From positions 1 to 57,961 of the forward strand of contig CAZYBU010000021.1 of the NCBI GenBank assembly GCA_964645775.1: a DNA stretch of 57,961 nt, read 5' to 3'. Of the stretch, positions 8,735 through 18,470 are shown piece by piece. The position numbers were made by a program, and so were the translations under genes. Every line of letters begins with the position of its first letter. Within the stretch, counting starts at the first letter, position 1. This DNA is from CAZYBU01 sp964645775 (lineage in GTDB: Bacteria; Spirochaetota; UBA4802; UBA5550). The notes under the pieces were generated by a model, which was not told the DNA's origin, ran no database searches, and was given only the letters and a program-made list of their open reading frames with translations.

Positions 8735-9781
8735 TCAGGCAAGCAGTTCCGTTCGAGTAAAAATATAATCCAAAAAGTCCTGTTTTATGACAACCCGAAA
8801 ATAATTACTATCGTTTAAACGATCAGGATTATACCCGTTATAGGCGAGGTATTTATCGCTTATTTTCCGATCGAACCAGTGGACCAGGGCTATGGTTCCA
8901 TGAGATATTTCCAGCCCGGTTATCCCTCTCTTACCGATGGTACAGCCGGAATTGAAGAGAGCGGGCACAAGAAGTTCATTGTTATAAAGGCCGCTGCTCA
9001 TCCGCATCTCTTTTTCTTCCTTTTCCAGGTTCTGAAGATCGTTCTTGTAGAGCCCGATCTTTCTTCGGATCTTTTCCTTCTCGTCCTGATTAACTATGGG
9101 ATAGTCCCTGCAGAGCTTTTCAATATTGAATTTCAGAGAATCGATTTTGGAGAGTGACTCGAAGAGAGGGCGATGGGTATGACCGATAATAGAGATCACT
9201 TTGTTATTTTTCGAGAACCCGTATATACGCTTCTCAAGGGCATATCTTTTGCGGCTGTTATAAGCCACCGAAAAATTTTTAATGCCCAGGGGATTGGCCA
9301 CATACCGCAGGATGAATTCCGATAAGGGATACAGGCGCTCCAGTATAAGAGAGGCCTGGTGACCGTGAAAGACAAGCATCTGTTTTCCCTTGTATTCAAA
9401 TTTGATAGCGGGATAGAGGGCGTCATTGACAGGATGGTAATGCCGGGAGAAGAGACGATAGTCATGGTTACCCACGATCTTGTAAAGAGATGTCTCATCC
9501 ATAAATCTCTGAAACACACCGTAGAGCTCCTGCCACTGGATGATGACATGTTTCAGGGAGAACCGTTGCAGTTCCTCAATGTCACCGTTCAGGACAAGAC
9601 CGTATTTCCTGGGCAGGTAGTATTCCTCAAGAAGGGTGTGGACCATATCCGCGTTATGTATAAAGTCGTCCCTTTTTGAACCGTCTCCCAGGTGCATGTC
9701 ACTCAGGATTAAATAACGGTCATCATCACTCAGGGGCACCGCTGGGGCTTCGGCCATCAGGTTTTTCAGTTTCGTGTACAA
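8735..9781 (-). CDS. Calcineurin-like metallophosphoesterase
   Basis: A 348-residue protein with all five dimetal-site blocks: LSDMHLGD (Asp28, His30), NGDIEE, VGNHDYR, FHGHQAS and IGHTHRP. The layout is close to the LpxH/UDP-diacylglucosamine hydrolase side of the family, but it is longer and has a helical insert (KEKIRRKIGLYKNDLQN) before the last strands, so I do not call it LpxH. No signal peptide, therefore cytoplasmic or peripheral. Transcribed alone. Confidence 0.82.
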   Translation of the reverse strand: MYTKLKNLMAEAPAVPLSDDDRYLILSDMHLGDGSKRDDFIHNADMVHTLLEEYYLPRKYGLVLNGDIEELQRFSLKHVIIQWQELYGVFQRFMDETSLYKIVGNHDYRLFSRHYHPVNDALYPAIKFEYKGKQMLVFHGHQASLILERLYPLSEFILRYVANPLGIKNFSVAYNSRKRYALEKRIYGFSKNNKVISIIGHTHRPLFESLSKIDSLKFNIEKLCRDYPIVNQDEKEKIRRKIGLYKNDLQNLEKEEKEMRMSSGLYNNELLVPALFNSGCTIGKRGITGLEISHGTIALVHWFDRKISDKYLAYNGYNPDRLNDSNYFRVVIKQDFLDYIFTRTELLA

Positions 9782-10242
9782 TGAAAATATTCCTGTGTTA
9801 TGTCACCTCTTAACCCGGATCCCCTCGCATTTTCAACCATTATTTCACCGAATTCCACGATAAAGGCCTCTCCTGCGGGATTCTCACGGGGTAATCATTG
9901 AGGCGATGTGCAGGGTTCCTCTCTGTTCATATTATCCAGCCTGTCCCCTGCTATTCACACAGATCCAGGATTTATTCCTTAACTCTTTCTGTCCAAAAAC
10001 TCTAATGTCCCCGCCGCGGAAGGCGACGGGAACTGTCCGCACGTAAAAGCATCTTCACAAATTATTTCTAAAACAGATCATACTTTTGCTGTTATAGAAT
10101 TATCAACATTTTGTGTATTTTTTGCAAATATTATAATTCCTCTTGTTTGTTTATGTATTTCCTGCTTGCCAGAACAGGCCATATACGTATCGGTAACCTT
10201 GGATATCGATAGTTATCGGCATATTCAGCCAGGAAGTGGTAA
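9782..10242. other. 461-bp intergenic region
   Basis: No credible reading frame on either strand. A GC-rich imperfect hairpin lies at about 10010-10030, then an AT-rich stretch with a consensus TATAAT at 10132-10137 (weak -35, TTTTGT 17 nt upstream). This is a plausible promoter for the SMR gene about 105 bp downstream. Confidence 0.5.
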
Positions 10243-10563
10243 ATGCACTGGATTTATCTCACGATCGCCATACTCTTCGAGGTGGCCGGAACAACAAGTA
10301 TGAAGCTCTCTCACGGTTTCACCCGGATACTCCCCTCGATCATGATCTTTGTTTTTTACGGCCTCAGCTTCGCGGCCATAACCCTGGCCCTGAAACGGCT
10401 GGAAGTGAGCGTGGCCTACGCCATCTGGGCTGGTCTGGGGACAGTCCTTATCACTATCATCGGTATTCTCTGGTTCCGGGAACCGGGAAACCTGATTAAA
10501 TATATCTCAATAGCTTTAATTGTTATCGGTGTTATCGGTTTGAACCTGGCAGGGAATCATTGA
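10243..10563 (+). CDS. Small multidrug resistance (SMR) transporter
   Basis: A 106-residue protein with four helices, the usual SMR length. Glu13 (LFEVAGTTSMKLS) is the membrane-embedded proton/substrate carboxylate, and YAIWAGLGTV holds the conserved Trp62 and GxG of helix 3. These proteins work as antiparallel dimers exporting cationic compounds, or guanidinium in the Gdx subtype. Sequence alone does not separate EmrE-like from SugE/Gdx function here. AGGAAG lies 8 nt before the ATG. Confidence 0.9.
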   Translation: MHWIYLTIAILFEVAGTTSMKLSHGFTRILPSIMIFVFYGLSFAAITLALKRLEVSVAYAIWAGLGTVLITIIGILWFREPGNLIKYISIALIVIGVIGLNLAGNH

Positions 10564-10770
10564 TCTGCATTTCTGCATTAATCATTTTTGTCTCCTATGG
10601 CTGTTTCTTACCTCGTCCGGCGAGCAAAACGTATCGGCGATGAAATCGTAAAGCTATCCGGTTGCCTGGATACAGACTGTTATATCGTGGAGGCCCCTCA
10701 AAAGAATAGCCCCTGCCTCATGTGATTTTACGAACAGGGGTGTTCTTCGGAAAAATACGCAGGTCCCCAC

Positions 10771-11328
10771 TTACTCCAGGGTGCCATTCTCCTGCTTCCG
10801 CCTTGCCGGCAGCCGTTTCAGAATGGAAACCGTTATCCTGTAAACTAAAAGGGTGGTCACCAGAAGGTATGGGAGGGAACCGAAGAGCATGATCCCCCCG
10901 ATCTTTATCAGAATGACCAGAAGGCCTGTCACGGTCTCGAAAAACCCGGCATCCGTGATGGGTTTCCAGAGAGCGACGAAATCCGCGTAGGACATGGGAG
11001 TAGCCACTCCCCAGATCCAGTCGATCATTGTAGCGCCGGTCAGATAGATAAGAAAATAATAGGGCAGAAAGGTAAAATAGTTGGTAAGCCACGTCATCCC
11101 AAGTCCGATAGGAAGGTTGAACCTCAGCCGGGAAAAGGGCCTGGTAACCAACCAGACAACAGTTACAATCGGCATCTGGACACCGAAGGTGGGCGTCATG
11201 GCCACGACAGTACCGAACAGGACGGCCCGGATTATCCGTTCCGGATCTTCCCTGGTTCCGGTGATAAGGTCGATGAACCGATCATCGATGATCCCTTTCA
11301 GTCGGGAAAAGAGGGAAACAGATTTCAT
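10771..11328 (-). CDS. DUF2062 membrane protein
   Basis: A 185-residue protein with an N-terminal cytoplasmic stretch (DDRFIDLITGTREDPERI) followed by several hydrophobic segments. AVLFGTVVAMTPTFGVQMPIV and the FNLPIGLGMTWLTNYFT segment are typical of DUF2062 proteins, which are often found fused to or beside glycosyltransferases. No such partner is next door. Function unknown. Confidence 0.8.
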   Translation of the reverse strand: MKSVSLFSRLKGIIDDRFIDLITGTREDPERIIRAVLFGTVVAMTPTFGVQMPIVTVVWLVTRPFSRLRFNLPIGLGMTWLTNYFTFLPYYFLIYLTGATMIDWIWGVATPMSYADFVALWKPITDAGFFETVTGLLVILIKIGGIMLFGSLPYLLVTTLLVYRITVSILKRLPARRKQENGTLE

Positions 11329-11524
11329 TCATTCATACCCTGATCGGAATCGACCTCAATGATACAGAGAGCAGGGGCCGGAGAGAGGGTCAATAAAAAA
11401 AAGAAGGGCAGCAGCGCATTCCCTCTAAAAAAGATTGCATCCGCCAGGCACCTGTCCTACCCTCTCTCCATGGCGCCAGAGATCAAACAGAATAAGACCG
11501 TGAAAAGAGTTGGAGGCATGGCAC

Positions 11525-12673
11525 ATGGAAACCGGTAAGGGACTCTCTGACTATCCCGTGCTTATCGCCGAGGATGACCCGAACAATCGCCTCCTGCTCA
11601 GACAGGTCTGCCGCAGTCTTAATCTCGTTACCGAAGAAGCAGAAAACGGATTGAAGGCCCTGGAACTGGCCAGGAGCAACCGATACAGTCTCTACATCAT
11701 AGATATCATGATGCCCCGCATGGACGGCATAACCCTCATCGGCCACATACGCGAACTGGTACCCGACGCCATCATACTGGTACAGACTGCCATCGACGAC
11801 TCGGAGACCATTATACGAACCATGCGTCACGGGGTCTTCGACTATGTCATGAAACCGATAGATATTAACCAGCTTTCCCGGACCCTGGAGAAGGCCCTCT
11901 ACTTCCATCACCTGGCGGAATTCCGAAAACGTCACAAGGCCTACCTGCGCAACGAAATCGCGGAGATTCGCGAGATCCAAGCCTCTCTTCTGCCCGACCT
12001 CGATCGTTTCTCAAACTTTGACATAACAGCCAGCATGCTGCCCGCCAGTGAATTATCGGGAGACTTTTTCGACGCCTACCCCATCAAGAAAAACGTTCAC
12101 CAGCTTATACTCTGCGACGTGGCGGGTCATGGAATCGCATCATCCTATCTGGGTTCGGAGCTGAAGAGCATCTACAAGCTCATCACTGAGCGAAACGTTC
12201 TGCTGGACGCCACCCTTCATGAGATCAACAATTACGTGTACGAGAAGTTCGGGAACTCCGTGCATTTCAGTACCGCGGCCCTCTGCCAGCTGGATACTCG
12301 ATCCGGGGTGGTCTCATACGCCTCGGCCGGTCATCCTCCCGCCCTTTTCTGGAGCCATGAGCAAAAAATACTCCAGGAGCTGGGTTCCACGGGTCCCCTT
12401 ATCGGCCAGTACCCGGAGCTCAGTTACGGCGTGGTCAAGCTTACCATGGAACCGGGGGACACCCTGCTACTCTACACGGACGGCGTGACGGACATTCTGG
12501 ATGAAGAGGACAGTAATCGATTCGGGCACAACCGCCTCAGGAAGGCCTTCCAGGAGGCGGCAGGGGCCGGTTCCCGCTCCGTGGTCTTTCAGCTTTTGGA
12601 CGAGCTCTACCGGTTTAACGGTTACAGGCCCCAGCCGGACGACATATCATTCATCTGCGTTCGAAGGAAATAG
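11525..12673 (+). CDS. Response regulator with PP2C (SpoIIE/RsbU-type) phosphatase output
   Basis: A 382-residue protein. Residues 11-125 form a receiver with the acidic pocket E16/D17/D18, phospho-acceptor Asp60 (IIDIMMPRMDG) and Lys110. A short helical linker (about 125-155) leads to a PP2C-type phosphatase (GDFFDA, CDVAGHG, SAGHPP, YTDGVTD and QPDDIS are the metal-site blocks). It should dephosphorylate a STAS antagonist after receiver phosphorylation, and two candidate STAS substrates are in this window. A TTG 15 nt upstream is in frame, but GGAGG sits 8 nt before the ATG used here. Confidence 0.9.
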   Translation: METGKGLSDYPVLIAEDDPNNRLLLRQVCRSLNLVTEEAENGLKALELARSNRYSLYIIDIMMPRMDGITLIGHIRELVPDAIILVQTAIDDSETIIRTMRHGVFDYVMKPIDINQLSRTLEKALYFHHLAEFRKRHKAYLRNEIAEIREIQASLLPDLDRFSNFDITASMLPASELSGDFFDAYPIKKNVHQLILCDVAGHGIASSYLGSELKSIYKLITERNVLLDATLHEINNYVYEKFGNSVHFSTAALCQLDTRSGVVSYASAGHPPALFWSHEQKILQELGSTGPLIGQYPELSYGVVKLTMEPGDTLLLYTDGVTDILDEEDSNRFGHNRLRKAFQEAAGAGSRSVVFQLLDELYRFNGYRPQPDDISFICVRRK

Positions 12674-12838
12674 AAAGAGATAAACTGTCCCTCTCTCTCA
12701 TTCGATTCTCTTTGCTGTCTCACGCATGAATATTTCAGTCTTTCAAATAGGATCATGAACTTCTTTTTTAGAAATCTTATAAAATCTTCACAGTCGCTTT
12801 CCCGTGCAACACTCCTTCATCAAGCGATAAATGTTCTT

Positions 12839-14038
12839 TTATTTTCTTAATGCCTCGGCCGGCATGAGACGGTTCACGTACCGTGCCGGGATCATGGCCG
12901 AGAGGGCCGGTATGACAACCGACAGCAGGACGGCCACCACAAGCTGCCAGACGTTGACCCTCGGCTTGATAACGTAATCAATCGGCATATCAATCCCCTG
13001 CATAAAACTCTCAAGATTGACGCCATGAATGGAGAGAAACAGAATTAAGATAAACCCCACCAGGGCTCCGGCCACGCCTCCCATGGCTCCCATGACGGCC
13101 CCCTCGGCCGTGTAATTCCAGAAGACCTGCCGATCGCTCATTCCCAGCGCCTTGAGTGTGCCGATTTCACGAATCCTTTCGAAGATGTTCATCATCATGG
13201 TATTGATGATAACAAAGGAACCCAGGAAAAGTATGAGACCCTCGATTATCAGATAAACTACCTTCGCCGTTTCTAACATCACGTAAAAGTCTCCCAGCTG
13301 GATCTTGTAATCCTGGACGGCAAGATCTTTTCCCGCCAGGTCAGCGACCCGCTTTTCAACAACAGGTGTGTCATCCCGCTGATCAGCAAATATCAGTATC
13401 TCCGTGATGGCATCCTCCAGTTTAAGAAGCCTGCGGGCGTCATCTAGAGAAAGAAAGAAAAACTTTCGGTCGTAGAAACCGTTTTGCAGACGGAATATAC
13501 CCTCCACCCGGAGCTTGATGCCGTTAAGGCCCCCTTCCGAAGTTTTCGTGGCAACCAGTATCTCTTCCCCTTCTGAGACACCGAGCCTTTTGGCCAGAAT
13601 CTCCCCGATATAGAGACCACTTCCGGTAAAGGAGCCCTTCACGATATTTTCTGAAAGATTGAAGTGGTTCTTCTCCAGATCGATCCCCATCCCCACGGCC
13701 TCGACCGTATGTTCCTCTTTAGATAAGAGGATACCGAAACGCACCCTCTGCTCCACGTCCCTGACGCCTTCCAGGGATTCCAGACGTTTCGACAGACGAT
13801 TGGAATCGGAGATACCGGTATCCACCGGCATAAAACGTTCTCGCTTAAAGAATTCCTCCGTGGTGACCCGGACGTGGCCAGTCTGGTTATTAATGTAGGA
13901 GTCCAGATACATGTTCATGACTCCCTGGATCCATCCGTGGGCCACTCCCACCGCCATGGCCGCGAAAAATATGGCAAGAATCGTCAGGAAAGAACGCTTC
14001 CTGTTTCGCTGAATATTCTTGAGTACAAATCTCAACAT
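12839..14038 (-). CDS. FtsX/MacB/LolC-type ABC permease (second permease)
   Basis: A 399-residue permease with an N-terminal helix (FLTILAIFFAAMAVGVAHG), a large periplasmic domain and three C-terminal helices around REIGTLKALGMSDRQVFW. That last motif is the conserved coupling region of LolC/LolE/MacB/FtsX permeases. GGAGG sits 5 nt before this ATG; a longer frame to 14164 runs back into the previous gene and lacks support. It is last in the TetR-headed operon and pairs with the 407-residue permease 10 nt upstream. Confidence 0.87.
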   Translation of the reverse strand: MLRFVLKNIQRNRKRSFLTILAIFFAAMAVGVAHGWIQGVMNMYLDSYINNQTGHVRVTTEEFFKRERFMPVDTGISDSNRLSKRLESLEGVRDVEQRVRFGILLSKEEHTVEAVGMGIDLEKNHFNLSENIVKGSFTGSGLYIGEILAKRLGVSEGEEILVATKTSEGGLNGIKLRVEGIFRLQNGFYDRKFFFLSLDDARRLLKLEDAITEILIFADQRDDTPVVEKRVADLAGKDLAVQDYKIQLGDFYVMLETAKVVYLIIEGLILFLGSFVIINTMMMNIFERIREIGTLKALGMSDRQVFWNYTAEGAVMGAMGGVAGALVGFILILFLSIHGVNLESFMQGIDMPIDYVIKPRVNVWQLVVAVLLSVVIPALSAMIPARYVNRLMPAEALRK

Positions 14039-14048
14039 GGCTCCCTCC

Positions 14049-15272
14049 TTACTGGACCGTCCGCAGGCATTCCACTGGTTGCATATCCATGACCTTTCTG
14101 GCTGGATAATAACTCGCCAGAACGCTTGCGATAACGGCCAGGAGAAAGGCCTGGACGTAGGCAATCAAAGGCCAGGTCGATTTCATGACCCCCATGAAAG
14201 AATACTCGGAACCGACCATGCCGGAATAGTCGATACCGTGCACGGCGAAATAGACATTGAGAAGACTCCCCAGAAGCAGGCCGAACAGGCTTCCCAGAAG
14301 ACCGATAACCAGCCCCTCGAAGATAAAAAGGTTTCTCACCTGGGAGTCCTCCATACCCAGGGCCTTGAGGGTCCCTATTTCACGCCTTTTCTCAAGAACC
14401 GAGATGAGCATGGTATTAATGATTCCCACACCGCCGATAACCAGGATAAACAGAAGAAATATACTGGATACCTTCTTCTTCATACGGGTCAGGGATCGAA
14501 GGTCTTCAACCTGCTGGTCCCATCGTACCAGTGTATATCCATGAAGCCCGCGGTCTATCTCCTCCATCATGTCCGAAAGTCTTTCCCTGTTCTGCGGGTC
14601 CACGTCCAGGGTAACGGAGAAATCGGTGACACCGTCAACGCTCATGCCTGACTGTGCCTCCTTCAGGAGAATAAAAGCCGTTGCCCTGTTTATCTGGGCA
14701 TAAGGGGTATTGATAAGGCCGGAGAGGTAGAGCTGAAGCGAGGTCATCATACCCTGTTCGTTTCGGAAAGTGATATAGGTCACGTCCCCTATCTGAAGCT
14801 TCAGGTCTTCCACCAGGTCCTTCCCCAGAATCACTCCCCCTTCTTCAAAACCGCCCTCATAGATATACCGGTCCAGGGCGAAGACGGTCCTGTCCTGTTC
14901 AGGGTCGACTCCGATGGTCAGGATGGGCGTTGAATCGATCCCGTTATCGACCTCGCCGATAAACTGGAGCCGCCCTGAATAGCCGGTCACGTCCGGATTG
15001 TTTTGTAAAACCGAACGGACCTCCCCGGTCTCACTGATGATATTATCCACATCATAAGGGCGGTCTTCATTGAATCCGTCTTCCCGTATCTTGAAGTGCC
15101 CTGTCTCAAACTCGATGGTATTCCGGAAGGTGTTCCGATCAAAGCCCTCCAGAAGACCGGCCATGAGAACATAAATGGACACCCCGAAGGAGACCATAAG
15201 GAAGGTGAGGATCGTTCTCCGTTTCGCCCGCGTCACGTTCTTGACCGCCAGTTTAAGTATATACGACATCAC
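14049..15272 (-). CDS. FtsX/MacB/LolC-type ABC permease (first permease)
   Basis: A 407-residue paralogue of the next gene with the same plan: an N-terminal helix (ILTFLMVSFGVSIYVLMAG), a periplasmic domain of about 230 residues, then REIGTLKALGMEDSQVRN and three helices. Two non-identical permeases plus one ATPase is the LolCDE arrangement, which extracts lipoproteins from the inner membrane; MacB-like export is the alternative. The start overlaps the stop of the ATPase gene by 4 nt (ATGA). Confidence 0.87.
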   Translation of the reverse strand: MMSYILKLAVKNVTRAKRRTILTFLMVSFGVSIYVLMAGLLEGFDRNTFRNTIEFETGHFKIREDGFNEDRPYDVDNIISETGEVRSVLQNNPDVTGYSGRLQFIGEVDNGIDSTPILTIGVDPEQDRTVFALDRYIYEGGFEEGGVILGKDLVEDLKLQIGDVTYITFRNEQGMMTSLQLYLSGLINTPYAQINRATAFILLKEAQSGMSVDGVTDFSVTLDVDPQNRERLSDMMEEIDRGLHGYTLVRWDQQVEDLRSLTRMKKKVSSIFLLFILVIGGVGIINTMLISVLEKRREIGTLKALGMEDSQVRNLFIFEGLVIGLLGSLFGLLLGSLLNVYFAVHGIDYSGMVGSEYSFMGVMKSTWPLIAYVQAFLLAVIASVLASYYPARKVMDMQPVECLRTVQ

Positions 15273-15949
15273 GAACCCTCCTCTTCAATGACACCGTCCC
15301 GCATGCCGATAAGGCGGCGGGCATGTTCCATTACCATGCGGTCGTGAGTCGAAAAGATAAAGGTCACTCTATCCTTTTCATTCAGTTCCCGCATCAGGTC
15401 AACAATCGACTCTCCGGTCTTCGTGTCCAGGTTGGCGGTCGGCTCGTCAGCCAGGACCAGCTTCGGTTTCTTGATCAGGGCCCGGGCCACGGAAACCCTC
15501 TGCTGCTGTCCTCCCGAAAGCTCAAGTGGTTTCCGGTACCCCAATCCTTCCAGGCCAACCTTTCGAAGCATCTCATCGATCATGTCGGCGATTTCGGCGT
15601 CCGAGTGTTTCCCCAGGAGCTTCAGGGGAAGCTCGATATTTTCAAAGACCGTGAGTACCGGTATCAGGTTATAGGTCTGAAAGATAAAACCGAAGTGTTC
15701 CCGTCGAAGGAGGGCCAGATCCTTCTTCTCCCGTTCCATGAGGTCATCCCCTTCCAGGACGACCCGCCCCTTCTCTCCCCGGTCAATGCATCCCATGCAG
15801 TTCAAAAGCGTTGTCTTTCCGGAGCCGCTCGGACCGGCGATGGCCGTGAATTCCCCGTTTTCAACGGAAAGGTTTACTCCCCGCAGAGCGTGGAAGAACA
15901 CGTCTCCGGACCGATAGGTCTTGTGAAGGTTTTCTATCTCAAGCAGCAT
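15269..15949 (-). CDS. LolD/MacB-type ABC ATPase
   Basis: A 226-residue ATPase with Walker A GPSGSGKTT (39-47), Q-loop FIFQTYNLIPVLT, signature LSGGQQQRVSVARAL, Walker B LVLADEPTANLD and the switch His in FSTHD. The FQTYNLIPVLT Q-loop and length match the LolD/MacB/FtsE group. It would energise the two permeases with which it overlaps. Confidence 0.92.
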   Translation of the reverse strand: MLLEIENLHKTYRSGDVFFHALRGVNLSVENGEFTAIAGPSGSGKTTLLNCMGCIDRGEKGRVVLEGDDLMEREKKDLALLRREHFGFIFQTYNLIPVLTVFENIELPLKLLGKHSDAEIADMIDEMLRKVGLEGLGYRKPLELSGGQQQRVSVARALIKKPKLVLADEPTANLDTKTGESIVDLMRELNEKDRVTFIFSTHDRMVMEHARRLIGMRDGVIEEEGS

Positions 15950-15984
15950 GGTTGTTCTCCATTTTAATATCAGAATAAATAATA

Positions 15985-17076
15985 TCAGAATCGACCCTCA
16001 ACACGGACCAGGGTGCCAAATCCTCCGTCATGGATACTGTATCCGGCCATGCCGGGAAATTCCCCGCCGTTGCCCATGACAAACGGAACCTGTACCGTGA
16101 GGTACAGGCCGTCGTAGATGGTCCATTCCACCATGGGAATCAGGTAGGAACTTCCATCGGCGCAGTTGATGAAAGAATTGAGTTTCAGGTTCAAAAACTC
16201 GCTTATTACACCGGTAATAGTACCGTAGAGATAGAACATGGCATGAGGGAAAGTCCCGGAAGCCGGATAGTTATCGCTATCCAGAGCACCTTCCCCGTTA
16301 AAGAAAACCATCAGGGCAAGGATCAGTTTTCCCCGGAGAAAGCTGTAGTCGACCCCGAGGTTTGCCTCGTGATAATATTCACCCACGGCATCATCGAAAT
16401 GAAAACCGTAAGCCCCCTGCATACCCACAACGATATCCCCCCGGAACCAGGCACCGGCGACGTTCCGGTTATGTCCCATCCTCTCGATTACTGCTCCCAG
16501 GTCGAAACTGCCCGCGTGGAAGATGAACTGGGCGCCCACCGGAAGCTCGGCATTGTTTTCCGTGGTGTCAAAATTGTAGATACCGCCGAAAATCTTGAAA
16601 TGGAGGAGGTTTCCTGAGAAGAGATTGAGCTCCGTCGCCAGGAGACCTTCCCGATCGTAATCCAGGTCGGAAAAATTCACGCTCCTGTCCAGATCAAAGG
16701 GATTGAATATACCGGCGTTACCAAAGTTGATATAGGTTTTGCCCAGGGTCACGTCACCCACGGGAAAATAGACACGAAGAAAACTTCGCATGAGTTTCGC
16801 GTAGGCGTATCCCTGGTAAGCGGGATTAAAACCGGCCTCCATCCAGGGTGTTCCGTAAAGAAGAAAAGCCCGGCCGTCGGCGTAGAATTTCCAGCGGTCC
16901 TCCTTCCGGGCCGTGAAGATAAGCCTCGTCTCCAGCCGGTCCATGAGATAGGCGTCCTTTCCCTCTACCACGACACTTGTGTCGTTTCGCAGCAGACCGG
17001 AAAGGATAATCTCCCCATGAACGGCTGCCGGGAAGATAATCACGAAGATAAGAGGAACCAGCCACGTTCTTCTCAT
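15985..17076 (-). CDS. Outer-membrane beta-barrel protein of the TetR-controlled Lol-like operon
   Basis: A 363-residue protein with a Sec signal peptide (hydrophobic core LVPLIFVIIFPA, cleavage likely after AVHG). The remainder alternates aromatic and polar residues in short strands, and ends with an aromatic residue (VRVEGRF) as outer-membrane barrels do. No named family is recognised. Position between the LolA-like protein and the ABC genes suggests it is the outer-membrane member of the same envelope system. Confidence 0.7.
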   Translation of the reverse strand: MRRTWLVPLIFVIIFPAAVHGEIILSGLLRNDTSVVVEGKDAYLMDRLETRLIFTARKEDRWKFYADGRAFLLYGTPWMEAGFNPAYQGYAYAKLMRSFLRVYFPVGDVTLGKTYINFGNAGIFNPFDLDRSVNFSDLDYDREGLLATELNLFSGNLLHFKIFGGIYNFDTTENNAELPVGAQFIFHAGSFDLGAVIERMGHNRNVAGAWFRGDIVVGMQGAYGFHFDDAVGEYYHEANLGVDYSFLRGKLILALMVFFNGEGALDSDNYPASGTFPHAMFYLYGTITGVISEFLNLKLNSFINCADGSSYLIPMVEWTIYDGLYLTVQVPFVMGNGGEFPGMAGYSIHDGGFGTLVRVEGRF

Positions 17077-17082
17077 TTGACT

Positions 17083-17811
17083 TTACCTGCGGAGGTTCCG
17101 CTTCGTGAAAACGCTTTCCGGCACTCCCACGTTAAAAGCCATAGAGGAAAAACGTACCGTAGTCTTAGAGTTCTTTCTTCGCATGTCGCGAATAACGATC
17201 TCCGCCGGATACCATCGTCCCCGGCTGTTCCGTACGTCCATCTGCTGCATGACCTTTATGAGACGTCCGCCGCGAGCGTAGAGTTCAAGTTTGAGGGAAA
17301 CAAAGCGGGTTGTATCCACGTAAAGAACCTGGCGGGCGTAGGTTGTATCCGGGACTACTGATTTCAGTTCTACCACGTAGCAGGGACGTCCCCTCACGGT
17401 CTCCTTCCCCTTGAGGGTGATATCGTACCGTTCCTCCAGTCTCTCCTCTTCCATCATATCTTCGTAGGAGATATCACTGCCCATCATTCCCTGCCTGAGC
17501 ATGTGGCCGGATATTCTCATGATATCATCCGCGTCCGGGAAGTAGATCCAGAGCTCATTCTCGATCTTCAGATACTTTATCCCCCAGTCCTCGGGATTGG
17601 TAAACTCCATGAAGGACTTCTTCCCGTGGTTCATACCGTAACCGTGAAATTTCTTAACCAGCCTGCGGCCATCCTTCTCAATAATCATGGTTGCCGTGAA
17701 CTTCTGGTCTTGAAAAAGCTGATTGTTATCCACCCTGCGGATAATATCCTCACCGCTCAAAGCCAGGAGCACAACCGGCACAAGTAAGATAATCAAAACC
17801 ATTTTTTTCAT
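17083..17811 (-). CDS. LolA-like outer-membrane lipoprotein-sorting protein
   Basis: A 242-residue exported protein: signal peptide MKKMVLIILLVPVVLLALS, then a single LolA/LolB-like half-barrel domain. KSFMEFTNPEDWGIKYLKI and ELWIYFPDADDIMRIS are typical of the 'outer membrane lipoprotein-sorting protein' group, and the CYVVELKS strand follows. These proteins are thought to carry lipid or acylated protein across the periplasm. The start overlaps the TetR stop by 4 nt (ATGA), with GGAGG inside the end of tetR. Confidence 0.85.
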   Translation of the reverse strand: MKKMVLIILLVPVVLLALSGEDIIRRVDNNQLFQDQKFTATMIIEKDGRRLVKKFHGYGMNHGKKSFMEFTNPEDWGIKYLKIENELWIYFPDADDIMRISGHMLRQGMMGSDISYEDMMEEERLEERYDITLKGKETVRGRPCYVVELKSVVPDTTYARQVLYVDTTRFVSLKLELYARGGRLIKVMQQMDVRNSRGRWYPAEIVIRDMRRKNSKTTVRFSSMAFNVGVPESVFTKRNLRR

Positions 17812-18395
17812 TGTTTTCCTCCCCCGCCCTCTCGCTTAATAAGGCCAAAGAAAATGAAATTTGTTATCACACAAACACGCTCCCGCCCATCAGGAAACAG
17901 AGTCTCAAGGGGCGGATCGGTCATTATCACAAGGGCGTGTTCCATGAGGTACTGAAAGAATTCCAGGCTCACATCTTCCCGTATCTCTCCTCTACCCCTC
18001 CCCAGGTGATAAAGATCCACCAGGAGCTTTTCCCTCTCTTCCAGAAGAGGAGCCAGGTTATTCATGATTCCGGGAAAATCTTCCAGATACTCGTTGATAA
18101 ACTCCTGGCTGTACTCCTCCATATAGGTGTATTTGTACCTGAGGATTTCCTCAACCATGTCGGCGAAAGATATATCCCGGCCCATGATCTCCCGGGTCAA
18201 ATCAAGACCTTCCCTGAGAAGATCTTTCATTATTTTCAGAAAAAGGTCGTCTTTGTTTTTAAAGTACTTATAAAATGTGACCTTGCTGATACCGGCTTCA
18301 CCGCTTATCTCTTCCACGGTGACCCTTCGGACACCAAAACGGAAGAAGAGCCTCTTCCCTGCCTCCCGGATATCTATTTCAATGGATTTATTCAT
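17808..18395 (-). CDS. TetR-family regulator, first gene of the Lol-like operon
   Basis: A 195-residue protein with a standard TetR helix-turn-helix at about residues 25-47 (VTVEEISGEAGISKVTFYKYF) and a helical ligand domain. Being first in the operon and overlapping the next gene suggests autoregulation. The promoter upstream carries two GTTAAC sites. A TTG 18 nt upstream (18413) is in frame; neither start has a good ribosome binding site, and I choose the ATG. Ligand unknown. Confidence 0.82.
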   Translation of the reverse strand: MNKSIEIDIREAGKRLFFRFGVRRVTVEEISGEAGISKVTFYKYFKNKDDLFLKIMKDLLREGLDLTREIMGRDISFADMVEEILRYKYTYMEEYSQEFINEYLEDFPGIMNNLAPLLEEREKLLVDLYHLGRGRGEIREDVSLEFFQYLMEHALVIMTDPPLETLFPDGRERVCVITNFIFFGLIKREGGGGKQ

Positions 18396-18424
18396 AATGA
18401 ACGATATTAACAATTTCCGTTTAT

Positions 18425-18470
18425 GTTAACGCATTTAGTTCAATTTAAAGATATTCGTTAACTTTGTCAA
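18425..18470 (-). promoter_or_regulatory. Promoter and GTTAAC operators of the TetR/Lol-like operon
   Basis: On the minus strand TTGACA (18470-18465) and TAAATT (18447-18442) are 17 nt apart. Palindromic GTTAAC occurs at 18457-18462, inside the spacer, and again at 18425-18430, 32 bp apart, near the expected transcription start. The arrangement fits repression by the first gene product. The operator reading is an inference. Confidence 0.6.
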
